Shown here piece by piece: positions 33,288-45,364 of a DNA stretch of 64,000 bases. Under the pieces are notes generated by a model that made no database searches, had not been told where the DNA came from, and saw nothing but the letters and a program-made list of their open reading frames with translations. The position numbers and the translations under genes are program-made. This DNA comes from Cocos nucifera (Eukaryota > Streptophyta > Magnoliopsida > Arecales > Arecaceae), in assembly GCA_006176705.1 (NCBI GenBank), contig QRFJ01002297.1:160817-224816 (forward strand), read 5' to 3'. Each line of letters starts with the position of its first letter. The stretch's first letter is position 1.

Positions 33288-34617
33288 TGATGCAAAATCT
33301 GATCATCATCAGAGAAGTATTAGAGTCGAAGAAGAAGAGATCACCACCGATGACCTGCAAAATAAATCTCATCCAGAGCCTAGGGGGGTGGCTCCGGCAA
33401 GACCCTTCGATGATCAAGTCAGCTCTTTCGATCAATAAAAATGGAGTATTCAGTCAAGAAAGTTGTAGAGTATTGAGAAGAAAAAGAGAGCCTAGAAAAA
33501 ACATATATGAAGGGTCTCTTTTATAGATGAAGCCTGTAATAAACTAATAGTGACAGCCATAACTATCGAGTACTGGGCCGCTCGGGGCCATATGGAGTTT
33601 GTTATGAGGGATAGTGTCTGTTGTCGTGAGGTGCTAGTCTGTTTGAGATTTGATGGTCAAAGTTTGAAGGAGTAGGCATCGGTTGGTAATGACCTTTGAG
33701 CTATATCAATTCTAGAGGAGTTCAAACTTTTCTAAGATTGTTTGGGTGTGGGTCGGTTCATGTCGTGTTTGAGGTTGGATTTATGTAGGAGAGGAGACTC
33801 TTCTGGAATCAAGAAGTAGATCTGCTAGAGAAATCTACGCGCAGCTCTTTTGGAGGAGAAACTCGAGGAAAAATTTGCTTCATGAAGAAACCCAACTACT
33901 GGAGAGAATCCGGAAGGAGTTCGCCTGTTGGAGGAGTCCGGAAGAAGTTCGGCTGTTGGAGTCCGAAAGGAGTTTGCCTATTGAAGAAGTTTAGAAGGAG
34001 TTCGACTGTTGGAGGAATTCGAAAGGAGTTCATCTGTTGAAGTTCGAAAGGAGTTTGACTGCTAGAGGAGTTTGTCTATTGGGGAAATCTAGAAGAAATT
34101 CGCCTGTTGGGGGAATCTGGAAATAGTTTGCCTATTGGAGTCTAGAAGAAGTTTGGCTACTATAAGAGTTCGCCCGTTGGGGGAATCCGAAAGAAATTTG
34201 CCTGTTGATGTTTGGAAGGAGTTTGACTGCTAGAGGGGTTCGACCATTGGGAGAATTCGGAAGGAGTTTGCCTGTTGGAGTCCGAAAGGAGTTTAGCTAC
34301 TAGAGGGGTTCAACCGTTGGAGGATGATCGGTCGAACGGGATGCGCAAGTGCTGGGGACTTGGCCAGTTCTCTAGGATGGTGTTGACTATTCAAGCTTGC
34401 CTAGAGAAGGAACCCATGATGTCTTATCAAATCCAAAATTGATTTTTTTGATCAATCAGATTTTCTGGCTGCAGTGTCAGAGGTAGGCCATTCCAGAATG
34501 ATTTAGAGCTTGAATACTCCTGCAGATTGAGGTTCAGTTTCTATAACCATAACTAGATGAAACTAATTTAGTCAAAATCTTAACCGAACTTCGATAGGCA
34601 TAGATTTATCCCCAATA
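33288..34617 (-). repeat. 5' LTR of Z
   Basis: 1,330 bp; TG at 33288 and ccccaata at the end (TA for CA). Partner of 21659-23057. Holds a TATA box at 33518-33526 (CTATAAAAG) and the shorter 25-28-bp array at 33900-34330. ORFs at 33250-33435 and 33284-33526 are accidental. Confidence 0.9.
33900..34330. repeat. 25-28-bp tandem array in the Z 5' LTR
   Basis: Same unit as 22270-22750 (ggaaggagttcgcctgttgg plus agtcc) with roughly 14-16 units. The copy-number difference between two LTRs that were identical at insertion shows the array changed afterwards. Confidence 0.8.
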
Positions 34618-34832
34618 GATTTAAAATTAGAAAAATGAATCATAAAATTATTTAAATCATATCTAACTTATTCATGATTCAAGAATAGATCAGCACATAC
34701 TAGGACAACCTCTTCACTGTAAGGGGTAAATCTTATAGCAAGACAATATTATAATCAGTACGTGCGACCTATAGAGTTTTATTTTTAGATTTATCTTAAT
34801 ACAAACATGATCATGTTATAATAGAACCTAGA
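34618..34832 (-). other. Leader of Y, second part
   Basis: Continues the Y leader after Z to the PBS. Contains a second copy of the hairpin module at 34691-34770. Confidence 0.75.
34717..34738 (-). other. Leader hairpin, Y copy 2
   Basis: Minus strand CTATAAG, ATTTACCC, CTTACAG: six of seven pairs form (A opposite C at the third). An outer 9-pair helix is possible between gcacatact (34692-34700) and agtacgtgc (34758-34766), all pairs allowing one G-U. Confidence 0.6.
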
Positions 34833-34833
34833 T

Positions 34834-34846
34834 GCTCTGATATCAC
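34834..34846 (-). other. Primer-binding site of Y
   Basis: Minus strand reads GTGATATCAGAGC, one change from the initiator tRNA-Met form, directly against the LTR. Confidence 0.85.
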
Positions 34847-37718
34847 TGATGGAAAATATGCAAAATTTCATGCTTGAATTTTAAAATATTTTTGAAATAA
34901 AATCCAAAGAAAAATATAGATTAAACTATTTAATCTACAAAAGCTTGTAATCTAATTACTAAACCCTATATCTAGATTCTATAATATGTCATAATATATT
35001 TTTAAATCTAAAAATAAATATTTTGGTATTGATCAAATCAATATTCTAGATCTAGAATAATTCTAGATCTAAATCCAAGATCGCATCTAGGTGAGAGAAG
35101 AGATCAAATCTCTTACCTTCGCATGGGTTGAGAACACCACAGTTGATTTTTATTATTGTCTTTGGAGTCGCACATGTGTCCAACCTCTACAAAAAGTCTA
35201 AATGAGGTTGCAACAAAATTGGAGGTTCGTCGAACGAAGATCCGCTCGAAGTACTAGCTTCTCATGGATCCCTCTTGATGGTTAATCTAAAAGTTATTCT
35301 TTGGATTTCCTGAAAACTCTAAGAGATGAAGAATAAGAGGAGGAATAAGGCAAAAATCCAACCCTTGGATTTTCTAAAAATCAAAAAATAAAAATAAGGA
35401 AAAACAACCTAAGAGAAGATAGATCTTCTTTTTTAGGACATCAACGATTGATGTCCTAAAAATATCTCTATGTTAGGACAAGAGGAGACGTTCTCTTCTA
35501 GATTTTTTTTATGTTTTCAGATCTAACATTATCAAAATTTTCTCATAGAAAAATCTCACTAATAAATAGAGAAGAAGGATTCTCAAAGAAATCCTAAGAG
35601 AAGATCTTTCTTCTCTTCTTCTTCTCTCATCAGGACATGATCAGATCATGTCCAAAGATAATCATCATGCAGTAACACCTTGGAGTACAAATCCCTATGC
35701 CCTCTTTCTCTCTTTCTCTCAGATTTTTATCATATAAAAATCATAAAAATAAACAAAGGAGGGTTAGAAATAAATCTCTAAGAGGAAATAGTTTTTCTCT
35801 TACCTTTCTCTCTTCAAGACATCAACCATTGATGTCTTAATGGAAGGCTCTTTTTCAAGAATCTTGATGCCTCAAACCACCCATGCCATCCTCTCTTTCT
35901 CTTCTATTTTTGATGATTTTTTTATAATTTTTGATGCTAAAAAATAATTAGAAGGAGGCATCCCAGGATAATAGGAAGACTAGGTCAAATGACATAGTCA
36001 AACAAGGAAAATAAGGAGGAGATTGGGGGGCGTCCAACTCTTGGATGCCTCCCCACATTTTTGTGCATGGAGAGACTAAAAGTATCACACAAATTGAGAA
36101 GAAGAAAGGGTGACAAGAAAAAGATATAGGGCATGGGTTAATTTTCATTGAGAGAGGAGAAGAGCTTTAACAAATTGAAACTCTTATTTAGTTTGACTCA
36201 TTCAAATAACTTCCAAATCAGACCAAGTCAAATTTGTACCCAAATTTACCAGTATATGGGGCATGGGAAATCAATCTTAGGCATGAAAAATATCATGTAA
36301 AATCTGAAAATAAATTAGTGGGTGTGGAACCTCTAATATAGCATAAGGAAAGGAGGAGTCCTAGTCTAACTAGGACTCTCCTATTTTGACTACGTCAAAG
36401 TCATCTTAAATCTAATTTAAATTTTATTTAAATTAGATTTAAGTTAACCTAATTAATAGATAATTTTAATCAAATTAGAAGCCTATTTAAATTATATTTA
36501 AATTATATTTAAATTTAATTTAATTTTTAATCAAATTAGAAATTAGGTGCACTCAAGTTCTAGTTGAATAGGACTTGTTCTTCCTTACGATTGGCTTATC
36601 AATAAACCAATTAGACTTGATCCAATTAAGTTTAAACTAATTTTAATTAAATATAATTTAATTAAACTTGATCTCCACCTAATTTCTCAATCAAATTGAG
36701 CTAATTAGCAATCCAATTACTAATCGATCCTCTTGCAACACTTGCATTAGGTCAAACATCAATCGTATTGATTGTTTGATCTTAGAATGATTCTCAATCA
36801 TCGATTAACCATCTAATCAGATTACAATCCCATAGGTTCGAACCTAAGCTGATAGCATAGAAATCAATTTCTGTATTAGTTGAAGTAACCATCTAGCAAT
36901 AGTTCTCGAGTCCGAATAGATCAAATGTATGCAAAGCAACATTCTTAGAATCCTAGACTATGGTTACTGTATAATTCATTTCTTTGATCAATAATGTTCA
37001 AGATAACTTCAAGTACATTGTCAATACTCATACAAGTCATATCTATCGTATCTTAAAATTTTGCAAATCTCCTGACTCCTCACGAGAATTACCTAGGTTT
37101 AGATTTTGCTAAATTGAAACACAGCGAGTCATTCTCTTTCCAAAGTTAATCAGGAGTGATCAATCCCATCTTGTCTCATACACTAATTTTACAAGTACTT
37201 GACTATACCTAAAAATCTTTCAAACTTATATTAGAAATACAAGCAGTCCGGCACCAAAGTTTAGTGAGTTGCTTGCAAGTCACCATGATGATCTCAGGTC
37301 GGAGGGACACTTGTACCCATTGGCCTTGGCTAGCTACTCTTGATAGTAGAGTGCTACATTGGTCATGTTCTGTATAGATATACTTCTACATCTCATTTGG
37401 ATGCCATACCAGTGTCTCTACACTACTTGGTTATGAGGACAACCAATGCATATGGCATACAGTGACCTATACTCGATAAGTTATCATCCTTATTAATAAC
37501 ATATCATTTGATCATGAACAATTTAAGAACTATTCGATAAATCCTTCTTTGTCGATTGATTGTATTTCTAAGGACTTCATCATAATTTTAGAGTTCATTT
37601 AAGGAAGATAGAACTTTTATGATAAACCAGCCAAACAACTATTATTATTAGATAATTCATATACTAATTTCAATCATCTACCACTTAGATGATTGGCTTT
37701 AGAACATATTTTCCAACA
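34847..37718 (-). repeat. 5' LTR of Y
   Basis: 2,872 bp; TG at 34847, CA at 37717-37718. The minus strand starts TGTTGGAAAATATGTTC, close to the starts of X, C and D LTRs. Hairpin at 36029-36049 (ggcgtccaa-ctc-ttggatgcc). Confidence 0.9.
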
Positions 37719-39293
37719 AAATCCCTATTCATCTAAGGGTAGGTTCATAATCAATTATTTCTCTTAATAACTTTTAGTAATTTAATTTTGCCCCAGTCCC
37801 TAATCTGTATGCTTTAGCCTCCACTAAAAAGGTCTGTTTAGGTCCAACCATTAATATGACTATACCTGATCTATCTAACCAATAAATGATTAAGCCCAAC
37901 CTTGGTTGGTCAACCTAATTATCATTTAGAGAGATGCAATCAAGAAATTATATTATGAATGACAATTCTATTAGCCGATAAGTACCAGATCTTTGGACCT
38001 CCAATGATTATCTAACTAATGGACCTATTATCACTCACTTAATGGGAGGCTATAATCTAGTTATCTCCATAACTATTTTATTTTTAAGGATCTAATAATT
38101 TTAGAGGATTTGATTAATTTGTTGTAAGAGAAGTAAGTCAGATGAACCAGCTAATCTTCATCCTTCCACTATCTTCATCAAGTCAAATTAAGGAAGACCA
38201 TTAGATAGACTAGTCTAGGAGCACTTAAATTAGTCACACCGATTTACCTAGCTAACATAGATCAGCTCAAATTATCAAATGATTTGATCAAAACATAACT
38301 TCATCAAGAAGGCCAGGTAAGTTAGACTGGTGGGAGGGATATACCATTAACTCGTCAAAGGGATATCCCACTAACTCATCAAAGATCGAATCAGTGCGAG
38401 TAGCTCCCAATTAAAGACCATCGATCTAAGCTGCCATATTTACCTTAGACACTAACTAGTTAATTAGTTTCGATTAGATCAACCTAACATTTTGAGCTAA
38501 ACTGCTTAACCAAGAATCAAGTCAATTTTGGTTCTCATTAAAGATATGGACTTGACCAACTATAACTATTGTAATTGATCTAAAGAGATCTTGACCTAAT
38601 CTAAGATAATAATTAATTAGATTTAGTCAATTTTATAATTAAGTCCATTCTTTAATCTAACATTAGGTCTAACCAAATTAATGGACCTAATTCCCTCTAA
38701 CTCATTAACTCAAGTATTATGATTTATATAGGATCTTCAATTCATAATTCTAGATCCTGAACAAAATAATTCTTAATTCTTAATTAAGTTTTGGGCTGAG
38801 GGTTGGAGTTTGGTATTTCAAAAATGATTTTCATATTTATAAAAATATTTTTATAACATGGTTCTACGAACTAGGTTGTATGTTTGATTTATAATCAATA
38901 TGCAAATAACAAATAACATAAACATAAATCTACTTTAGATCTAATCTAAACATATTCATGATTATGTATATTTATTTAAAATAATTTTAGTTTTAAATAA
39001 TTATAAATCATCTTAGAATAGATCTAACATATTTATGATTATAAAAATTAGATTGAAATATTTTTAATTAAATCATAATTTTTTTTAAATTTAATCTAAA
39101 ATTTTATGATTACGATCTTATGTACTAGGATAACCTCATCACTGTAAGGGATAAATCTTATAGCAGGACAATCTTATAAGATCAGCCTGTGTGATCTAAA
39201 ATTTTTATTTTTAGATTTAATATTAGATTATAATTTAGATCTAATCTAAATAATAGATCTAAAATATTCAAAAAATCATATAAATAAGATCTA
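37719..39293 (-). other. Leader of X, main piece
   Basis: Resumes after Y with ctattcatctaaggg. Collinear with the leader of C (about 52005-53705). No credible ORF. Hairpin module at 39118-39190. Confidence 0.75.
39142..39163 (-). other. Leader hairpin, X
   Basis: Minus strand CTATAAG, ATTTATCC, CTTACAG; six of seven pairs form. Same flanks as in Y and C. Confidence 0.55.
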
Positions 39294-39308
39294 GGTTGTG
39301 ATACCAAT
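39294..39308 (-). other. Primer-binding site of X
   Basis: Minus strand reads ATTGGTATCACAAC, matching initiator tRNA-Met except for two late changes. Abuts the LTR at 39309. Confidence 0.75.
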
Positions 39309-41742
39309 TGAAAGAAAAACCTAAGGTTTCTAGCATATATTTTGAAACATTTTCAAAATTCTAACAGTGAAAGCTATAGATTAATCTAATTAATCTATAA
39401 AATATGAAAATAAGTCATAGATCTAGGATCTAATGATATTATTAAAGCATGTATATAAATTTTAAAATTAAATAAAATATAAAATAATGATGTTGATCAT
39501 ATCAACATCAAATAAGAAAAACTAGATCTGATCTAGTCTGTAATCGAGATCAAATCTCATTATCTTTTTCATGGATTTGGATGTCTACTTTTTGATCTAA
39601 GGCTGAGGATGTTTCTTCAAGCCATACATGCATTTGGTCTCTATAAGAAGTCCATACGAAGCCTTGATCATGATCTGAAGTCCAGCAATCTAGAAATCAG
39701 TACAGTATGCAAGCACTGTGCTGATCCTTCATCGATGGTCGATGCCAAATCTCCTTCTTCAATTGACTTAAACTCTTCAAGGATCAAAAAAGAGAAATGA
39801 AGGATCTGGAAGAAGACTTTCTTCCCATGTTCTTCTCTCAAAAATTGGTGGAAGAAAATCTAAAACAAAAACCCTAGAGAAGACCCTTCTTCTCTAGGCC
39901 CTTTTCTCTCACCTTGGCATAATAATTTGTGCCTTTACAAAATCCCACACCCTCAATCCTGATATTCCAATGGTCTTCATTTCCAAGCCCTCTTTCTTAG
40001 GTCTAAAATCTCTCAAAATTTTATGGGTTAACTTTCGTTAAATAAGGAGTTAGAGAAGAGTCCCTATCTAGGTCAAATACCTAGATAGAGTCTAAATAGG
40101 ATAAGGATTGGGGCGCCCAACTCTTGGGTGCCTCCTCAAACTCTTTTGGCATGGATTAATGATATTTGGTGCACAATTAATCCTCTTTCTCCCATAAAAA
40201 TTTTAGAAGAAATTAGATTAATTGGCACCATAAGGGATAAGAATTTTGGATTTGTCCAAACTCTATTAAGTAGAGTCTAGATCATCACTACTTCTTAGTT
40301 TTGATCAAATCCAAAACCACAAACCATCTAGAGAGATATGGGGGTAAGGATAGGCATGGAACCTTTCTAGAAATCATATTTTTCATGAAAAAATCTATGG
40401 GAAGGGCATGGATAAAGGGAAGGTGGCACAAGGGAGTCCTAGTCTAACTAAGACTTCTTGCTTCGACTAGTCAAACCAAATCTTTTGCCTAATTAAAATA
40501 GATCTTGATACAACCTAATTAATGATGTTCCTAATCCAATTAGAAACCAAATTAAAAATAATTTAATTTTCTAATCAAATTAGAAATTAGGTGCACTCAA
40601 GTCCTAGTATAACTAGGAATTGTTCTCCCTTACAATTAACTTATTCAATAAACCAATTAGACTTGATCCAGCAAGTTCAAACTAAATCTAATTGAATCAT
40701 ATTTAATTAGACTTGATCTCAGTCCAATTGCTTAATCAAATTGAGCAAATTAGCAATCCAATTGCTAATTGATCATTCTACAATACTTGCATTAGGTTAA
40801 ACATCAATCGTGCTGATTGTTTGACTCTAAAATAATTCTTAATGTTGATCAACCATCCGATCAAATTGATACCTTTAATGTATGTGACCCTATAAGTTCA
40901 AACCTAAGCTAGTAGCATAGAAATAAATTTTTGTATTGATTGAAGTGACTATCTAGCAATGGTATCCAACAGTCAGATAGGTTGAATGTATAAAGCAATA
41001 CTCTTAGAACTCATGTGGATATAGTTTCCATACTCAAGATTTAACTATCAACCCTGAATAAGTCACCTATATTGTATTTCAAAATATCAAATCCATTTCA
41101 TGAATTATCCTAGCCAAGGTTTTGCTAAATTAAAATACAGCGATGCATTATCTTTAAACTCTTGGAGTGGTCAATCCCATCTTGATTACTTATCGACTTT
41201 ATAAGTATTTGACTATGCCTAGAAATCTTTCATCACTGAATTAGAAATTTAGATAGTTCGGCACCAAAGCACAGTGAATTGCTTGCAAGCCATCGTGGCG
41301 ATCTTAGGTCCAAGAGACACTTATACCCATATTCCATTAGAATAATTCTTGACAGCAGAATACTCTGAAGTTGATCACGTTCAGTGATGATGTACCCCTA
41401 CAACTCACCTGTATGCCATACCAATATCTCCATACTCCTTGGTTAAGAGAACAAGCAACCTATATGACACATAATGATCGATACTTGATAAACGTTATCA
41501 TTCTGATTAACAATATATCATTTTGTCGTGAATAATTTTAAGGACTAATCAATAAATCCTCTCTTTATCAAATTTAAATAGTCCTAAGAACTTCATCACA
41601 ATATAAAATTTTATTAAAAGATATAGATTTATGATGAAAAATGCTAGAATAAATATTTTATTCATTAATAAATTATTTATATTTATAAAATAGCACAACC
41701 GTCAATAGACTGATGATTTACTTTGGAACATATTTTTCAACA
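39309..41742 (-). repeat. 5' LTR of element X (Angela-like copia)
   Basis: 2,434 bp; TG at 39309, CA at 41741-41742. Minus strand starts TGTTGAAAAATATGTTCC. Hairpin at 40112-40132 (ggcgcccaa-ctc-ttgggtgcc). X's leader is split by Y, and its gag-pol lies left of S outside the window. Its right edge abuts Tat fragment T, into which X seems to have inserted. ORF 39609-39800 is not supported. Confidence 0.8.
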
Positions 41743-42476
41743 AAAGTGATAGCTGCCCCATAAATATTGAACTTTAGCACCTCCCGACCTCGCTTAATGC
41801 CCGACCTTGGATGTCGACTGAACTTCACTAAAGCAATAAAAGCAGCAAAGGAACTCAGTATCTTTCTAGTCCCCCAACTCCAACCAACCTTGACATCTCA
41901 ATCATATGCCTAGCTCAAATAGCCAATCTCGCGGTTATCGCTTGCCGACCTCAACTTCCATAGTACATCTTCAGATCAAAGAATTTGGCCTATAAGTTTG
42001 ACATCTCCAATCTTGGAACCCACCCTTAAGCTTAGCTTATCCGACCTTGAGTCTTGATAGCACGATTTTGAGTCAGGCAACTCATAGTCAAGCTTGGAAG
42101 TATTTAATACCATGTGTTTAAACTCCGACTAATAATCTCCAACCACCAGCGAGTTGCGATAAATGACACCCCACTCTTCATAACAAACTCTAAGTGGCCC
42201 GAACAGTCCTCTAACATTCTATTATGGTTGTCACTATCATTCTATTATAAGCTCTATCTATAGAAGGAACCCTCTAGATACGCTTTCTTCTCTAAGCTCT
42301 GTTCTTCATTTCTAATCTTCTGTGTACTCCATTCTTGTTAGCCAGAAAGCTAACTTGACTATCGAAGGATCCTCGCCAGAGCCACCCACCTCTGGCCTAG
42401 ATTTTGTCTTGTAGGTCTTGTCGGCTAGATTGTCACTTTCACCTCCAGTGAACTCTAGTGATCATCCATTTTTTCA
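41743..42476 (+). repeat. Partial 5' LTR of T
   Basis: Matches the reverse complement of the Z LTR: acttgactatcgaagg, then gccagagccaccca (about 42352-42390), and a TATA-region equivalent near 42240-42260 (ctatctatagaagg). Lacks the U3 end and the tandem array. A decayed PBS-like stretch follows (aatagcattagtgagc, 42480-42495). Confidence 0.7.
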
Positions 42477-42586
42477 ACCAATAGCATTAGTGAGCCTTTG
42501 TTCTAAAAGGAGTACTTAGTTGAGGAGCAATCTTCTTCTTCCTCTTTTCTCCCACTCTTCTTTTGTTCTTTCTCTGTTCTAATGAA

Positions 42587-44030
42587 ATGCCACCCAGGAA
42601 AGCTTCCTCTTGAAGATCCATCACCACCACTCCTAGATCCAACTAGGAACCGGCTGATCAACTAGTTTCAACTCCATCGTCTACACCTTATCCTTCTCTA
42701 CCGGCAATATTGATGGGCATGGATCAGTTCAACCTATTGTTACAGTAGGTGAGGGGCCTCACAGAAGATGTGTAGGTCATGCACAAGCTCCAGCACCTCC
42801 ACTACTAGAAGACTATCACCAGAATATCAAGATCCGATCAAGGTAAGGCCCACCTAGAGGAGCCTACCAAAAAATCCTACAATGAGAAAGTAGAGAATAG
42901 AGAGCTCCTATTTTGAGTATGACTCTACCCTCGAAAAGTCTCTGCCCCCATCAAGCCAGCCGCACTTTGAGTTCCAATCGAGATGATGTCCTTGATCAGA
43001 GACTCTAGAAAATGAATTGATGGATTGAGAAACTCTGCCATGCTACCCTTGCCTGACATGATGGCATTTACATCAACCCTCCATTCACCACCCAGATCAT
43101 GCAGGAGCCCATCCTGCTGAACTTCAAACTCTCTTAGTTTGAGAGATATGATGGGATCTCGGACCTGGTTGACCATCTTGATGCCTTTCAAACCATGATG
43201 CTACTCCTTGGCATGCTGGATGCCATTTTATGTTGAGCTTTTCCATCCACACCCTAAAGGGAGCAGTAAGAAATTGGTATTCAAGCTTTAAATCAGGTAC
43301 CATTTACTCCTTTGAATAGTTGAGCCATCAATTTGTGGCTTATTTTATCAGCAGCCGATGTTTGAGGTGAGGCTCGAACTCTCATCAATATCAAGCAAAA
43401 GAAAGAAGAGTCCATTCGAGCTTATGTCAACAATTCAATGCCGCTGCTTTAAAGGTCTAGAATCTAGACCAATCCCTTGCTATGGTTGTACCAAAGGGCG
43501 GCCTTCTAAAAAGTCATCTTCTTTTCTCACTAGAGAAGAAGTATTTTCAGAACTTTATAGGCATGCTCACTCGGGCTGAGGATTATGCCTGAGCTGAAGA
43601 AGCTTTTATGATTTGAGATGATAAAGCCACAGGAGAGTAGTGAGCGGAAGAATCCAACAAGCCTGCACCTATAAAGAAGCCAGATGAAGCTCAGTCATGT
43701 TTTAGAACCCCTCTTGAATGTAGATAAGCTCGATCTCCACCTTGGACCCATCGACCAAGAAGCTTGGATAGAAGGATATGGCAAAGCCCCCCTCCTAGAA
43801 GATTTTATAACTACTCTCCCTTAAATGCTCTGAAGATCCAAGTACTGATGAAAATCAAGGAGCAACTATCGAGGCCAGACAAGATGTAGTCTTATCCAAG
43901 CAGGTGCAATCCAAACAAGTACTGCTTGCACCATCATGACCTCCATCATAATATTGAAGAATGCATTCAGCTCCATGATAAAATTGAAGAGCTAATTAGA
44001 TAAGGTCGATGGGACTGATTTTTGTAATGT
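42587..44030 (+). pseudogene. gag of T
   Basis: Begins MPPRKASS, as Z gag begins MPSKKVST, each followed by a stop. MGMDQFNLLLQ matches Z's MMDGEQLNLLVQQ. The retrotrans_gag domain (about 43100-43450) includes STLKGAVRNWYSSFKSGTIY. The zinc-binding part KYCLHHHDLHHNIEECIQLH lies near 43918-43975 (CX2HX4HX4C). It is riddled with stops and shifts. The minus ORF 42925-43191 and plus ORF 43358-43579 here are shadows or fragments. Confidence 0.8.
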
Positions 44031-44065
44031 CGGCCTGAAAGAAGGGAGGATTGACCTATAGGGTT

Positions 44066-45364
44066 TGATGACTAAGGTGAAAGCATGGATTTTAAAGTAG
44101 TTTATAAAGAAATTCCAAAGTCAAACCCTAACCCAGGACCTTCTTATTAAATTAAAATCATATATCATGCATTTATAATATCAACTTAAAGTATAAGAAC
44201 ATATCTTAATTGTTGAATCCTGATTTGAGTCTGAATTCCAGTAGAGGTCCGGCAAGGGTTCCACCAGGTGCCCATGTGTTCATCCTTCAGCATTAATCCA
44301 TATGGAGACTTAATCAAGCATCTAACACCTTCTCAAATTGATTCTTCAAATTAAATTCTTATTGTAAGAATTTAATTTGGGCAGAACCTCCTCTAGCCTT
44401 TGCTTCCTTTCTCCTAGCCTTTCATCTCTCTTGCTTTATTTTCTCCTTGTCTTTCATATCTTTCTTCCTAGATTCTTGTCCTAAAGAAGACTCCTTATCC
44501 TTAATAGGACCTTGTCTTGATAAGAGAAGGAAGAAAGAAATTAGACAATAGGAAGAAGGTTGTAAGAAAGAAGGATTGGGATGAATTCGGATACTCGAGG
44601 CACCCCTTATTTATAGTTTACATAGAGGCGCAAATTCAAAATCTCATGCCCCCTTCCATATAATTTCTCACACCTCTTAGATAATATCTCATGCCCCATA
44701 TCAAGATCTAGACATGTGGAAAGAACAAAATTAATTCCAAGAGATGCTTTGTGTGGAAGGACCCTTCGAAATAAATTCTATGTTGTTTCTTCTAAAGTAT
44801 TACAATACTTAGTATGTGGCACCAATATTATAGGGCTTTAATCAGATGAAATGGACATCCAATGGCCTAAAATGTGGGCACCTAATTCAAAAGGGGTGTG
44901 GGATAGGAAGGAGTTCCAAACCACTTGGACTCTTGGTCCAAATGGTGCCAATCTAAGAGAGGGAGGCTAGGTTGCTTGCCTTATCCAAATTCTAGATAAC
45001 TAATAAAGGAATTTAATAAACAAAAGAATCTCTGTGCCTCCTTTTAGATCTAAAAATCATGTAAAAAATATTATGTGAAAACAAATGGATAAGGTGGAAG
45101 GAGGTTGGTGCCAACAAATATCATGCGCCTAAAATCCTAGGCACATATGACTCCCCTCATGCACCAAGAGAGACTCTTTGGTGCATGGGGAATCATAAAG
45201 GAGGCAACAACACCAAGCCCAATAAGTCTAGGCTCAAACCAATTCAAGACCAAATTTGATTTAATTTAAATTGGAATTAATAAGCCCAAATTGGAACCAA
45301 ATTTGAATCTAATTCGAGTGTAGGTGTTAGGGTTTACAATATATGCTAGCATGTTCAACTTGCA
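44066..45364 (-). repeat. Partial LTR of A family (A')
   Basis: Begins tgatgactaaggtgaaagcatgg, aligned with LTR A at 966 (tgatag...gaagcatgg), and follows it to about position 2305 of A (tgctagcatgttca). It then stops where C begins. No PBS on its left, so it is a 3' or solo LTR inserted into T. TATA-like CTATAAATAAGGGGTG at 44604-44617 (minus). The remainder would lie beyond 64000. Confidence 0.75.

Larger units (their letters stand above)
21659..34617 (-). mobile_element. Ty3/gypsy Tat-type element Z with antisense ORF
   Basis: 12.96-kb element on the minus strand with LTRs at 33288-34617 and 21659-23057. Order from 5': gag, protease, RT, RNase H, a second RNase H, integrase, a 115-bp tandem array, then an ORF on the opposite strand. 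Dual RNase H and a 3' antisense ORF are marks of the Tat lineage (RIRE2/Grande/Retand group). The LTRs differ at about 42 of the first 300 positions. No clean target duplication: gattt occurs at 21651-21655 and 34618-34622 but three bases off the left end. Confidence 0.9.
6922..37718 (-). mobile_element. Ty1/copia element Y (Angela-like), full length with two nested insertions
   Basis: Both LTRs and a PBS are present. 3' LTR: 6922-7895 plus 15172-17081. Internal: 17082-21658 plus 34618-34846. 5' LTR: 34847-37718. Without insertions G and Z it is about 10.5 kb. It interrupts the leader of X: left flank caacc and right flank aaatc look like a decayed 5-bp duplication, and joining the flanks restores the sequence seen uninterrupted at about 20030 and 51990. 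The coding part is heavily mutated. Confidence 0.85.
41743..44065 (+). mobile_element. Tat-type Ty3/gypsy fragment T, plus strand
   Basis: The only element on the plus strand. It has the 3' end of a 5' LTR, a decayed PBS and most of gag, all collinear with Z's minus strand. The left end is cut by X's LTR and the right end by the A' LTR. No pol remains in the window. Confidence 0.8.

Noticed and set aside
21651..34622. gattt as a target duplication of Z
   Set aside because: The left copy is three bases away from the LTR end, so it does not fit a simple 5-bp duplication.
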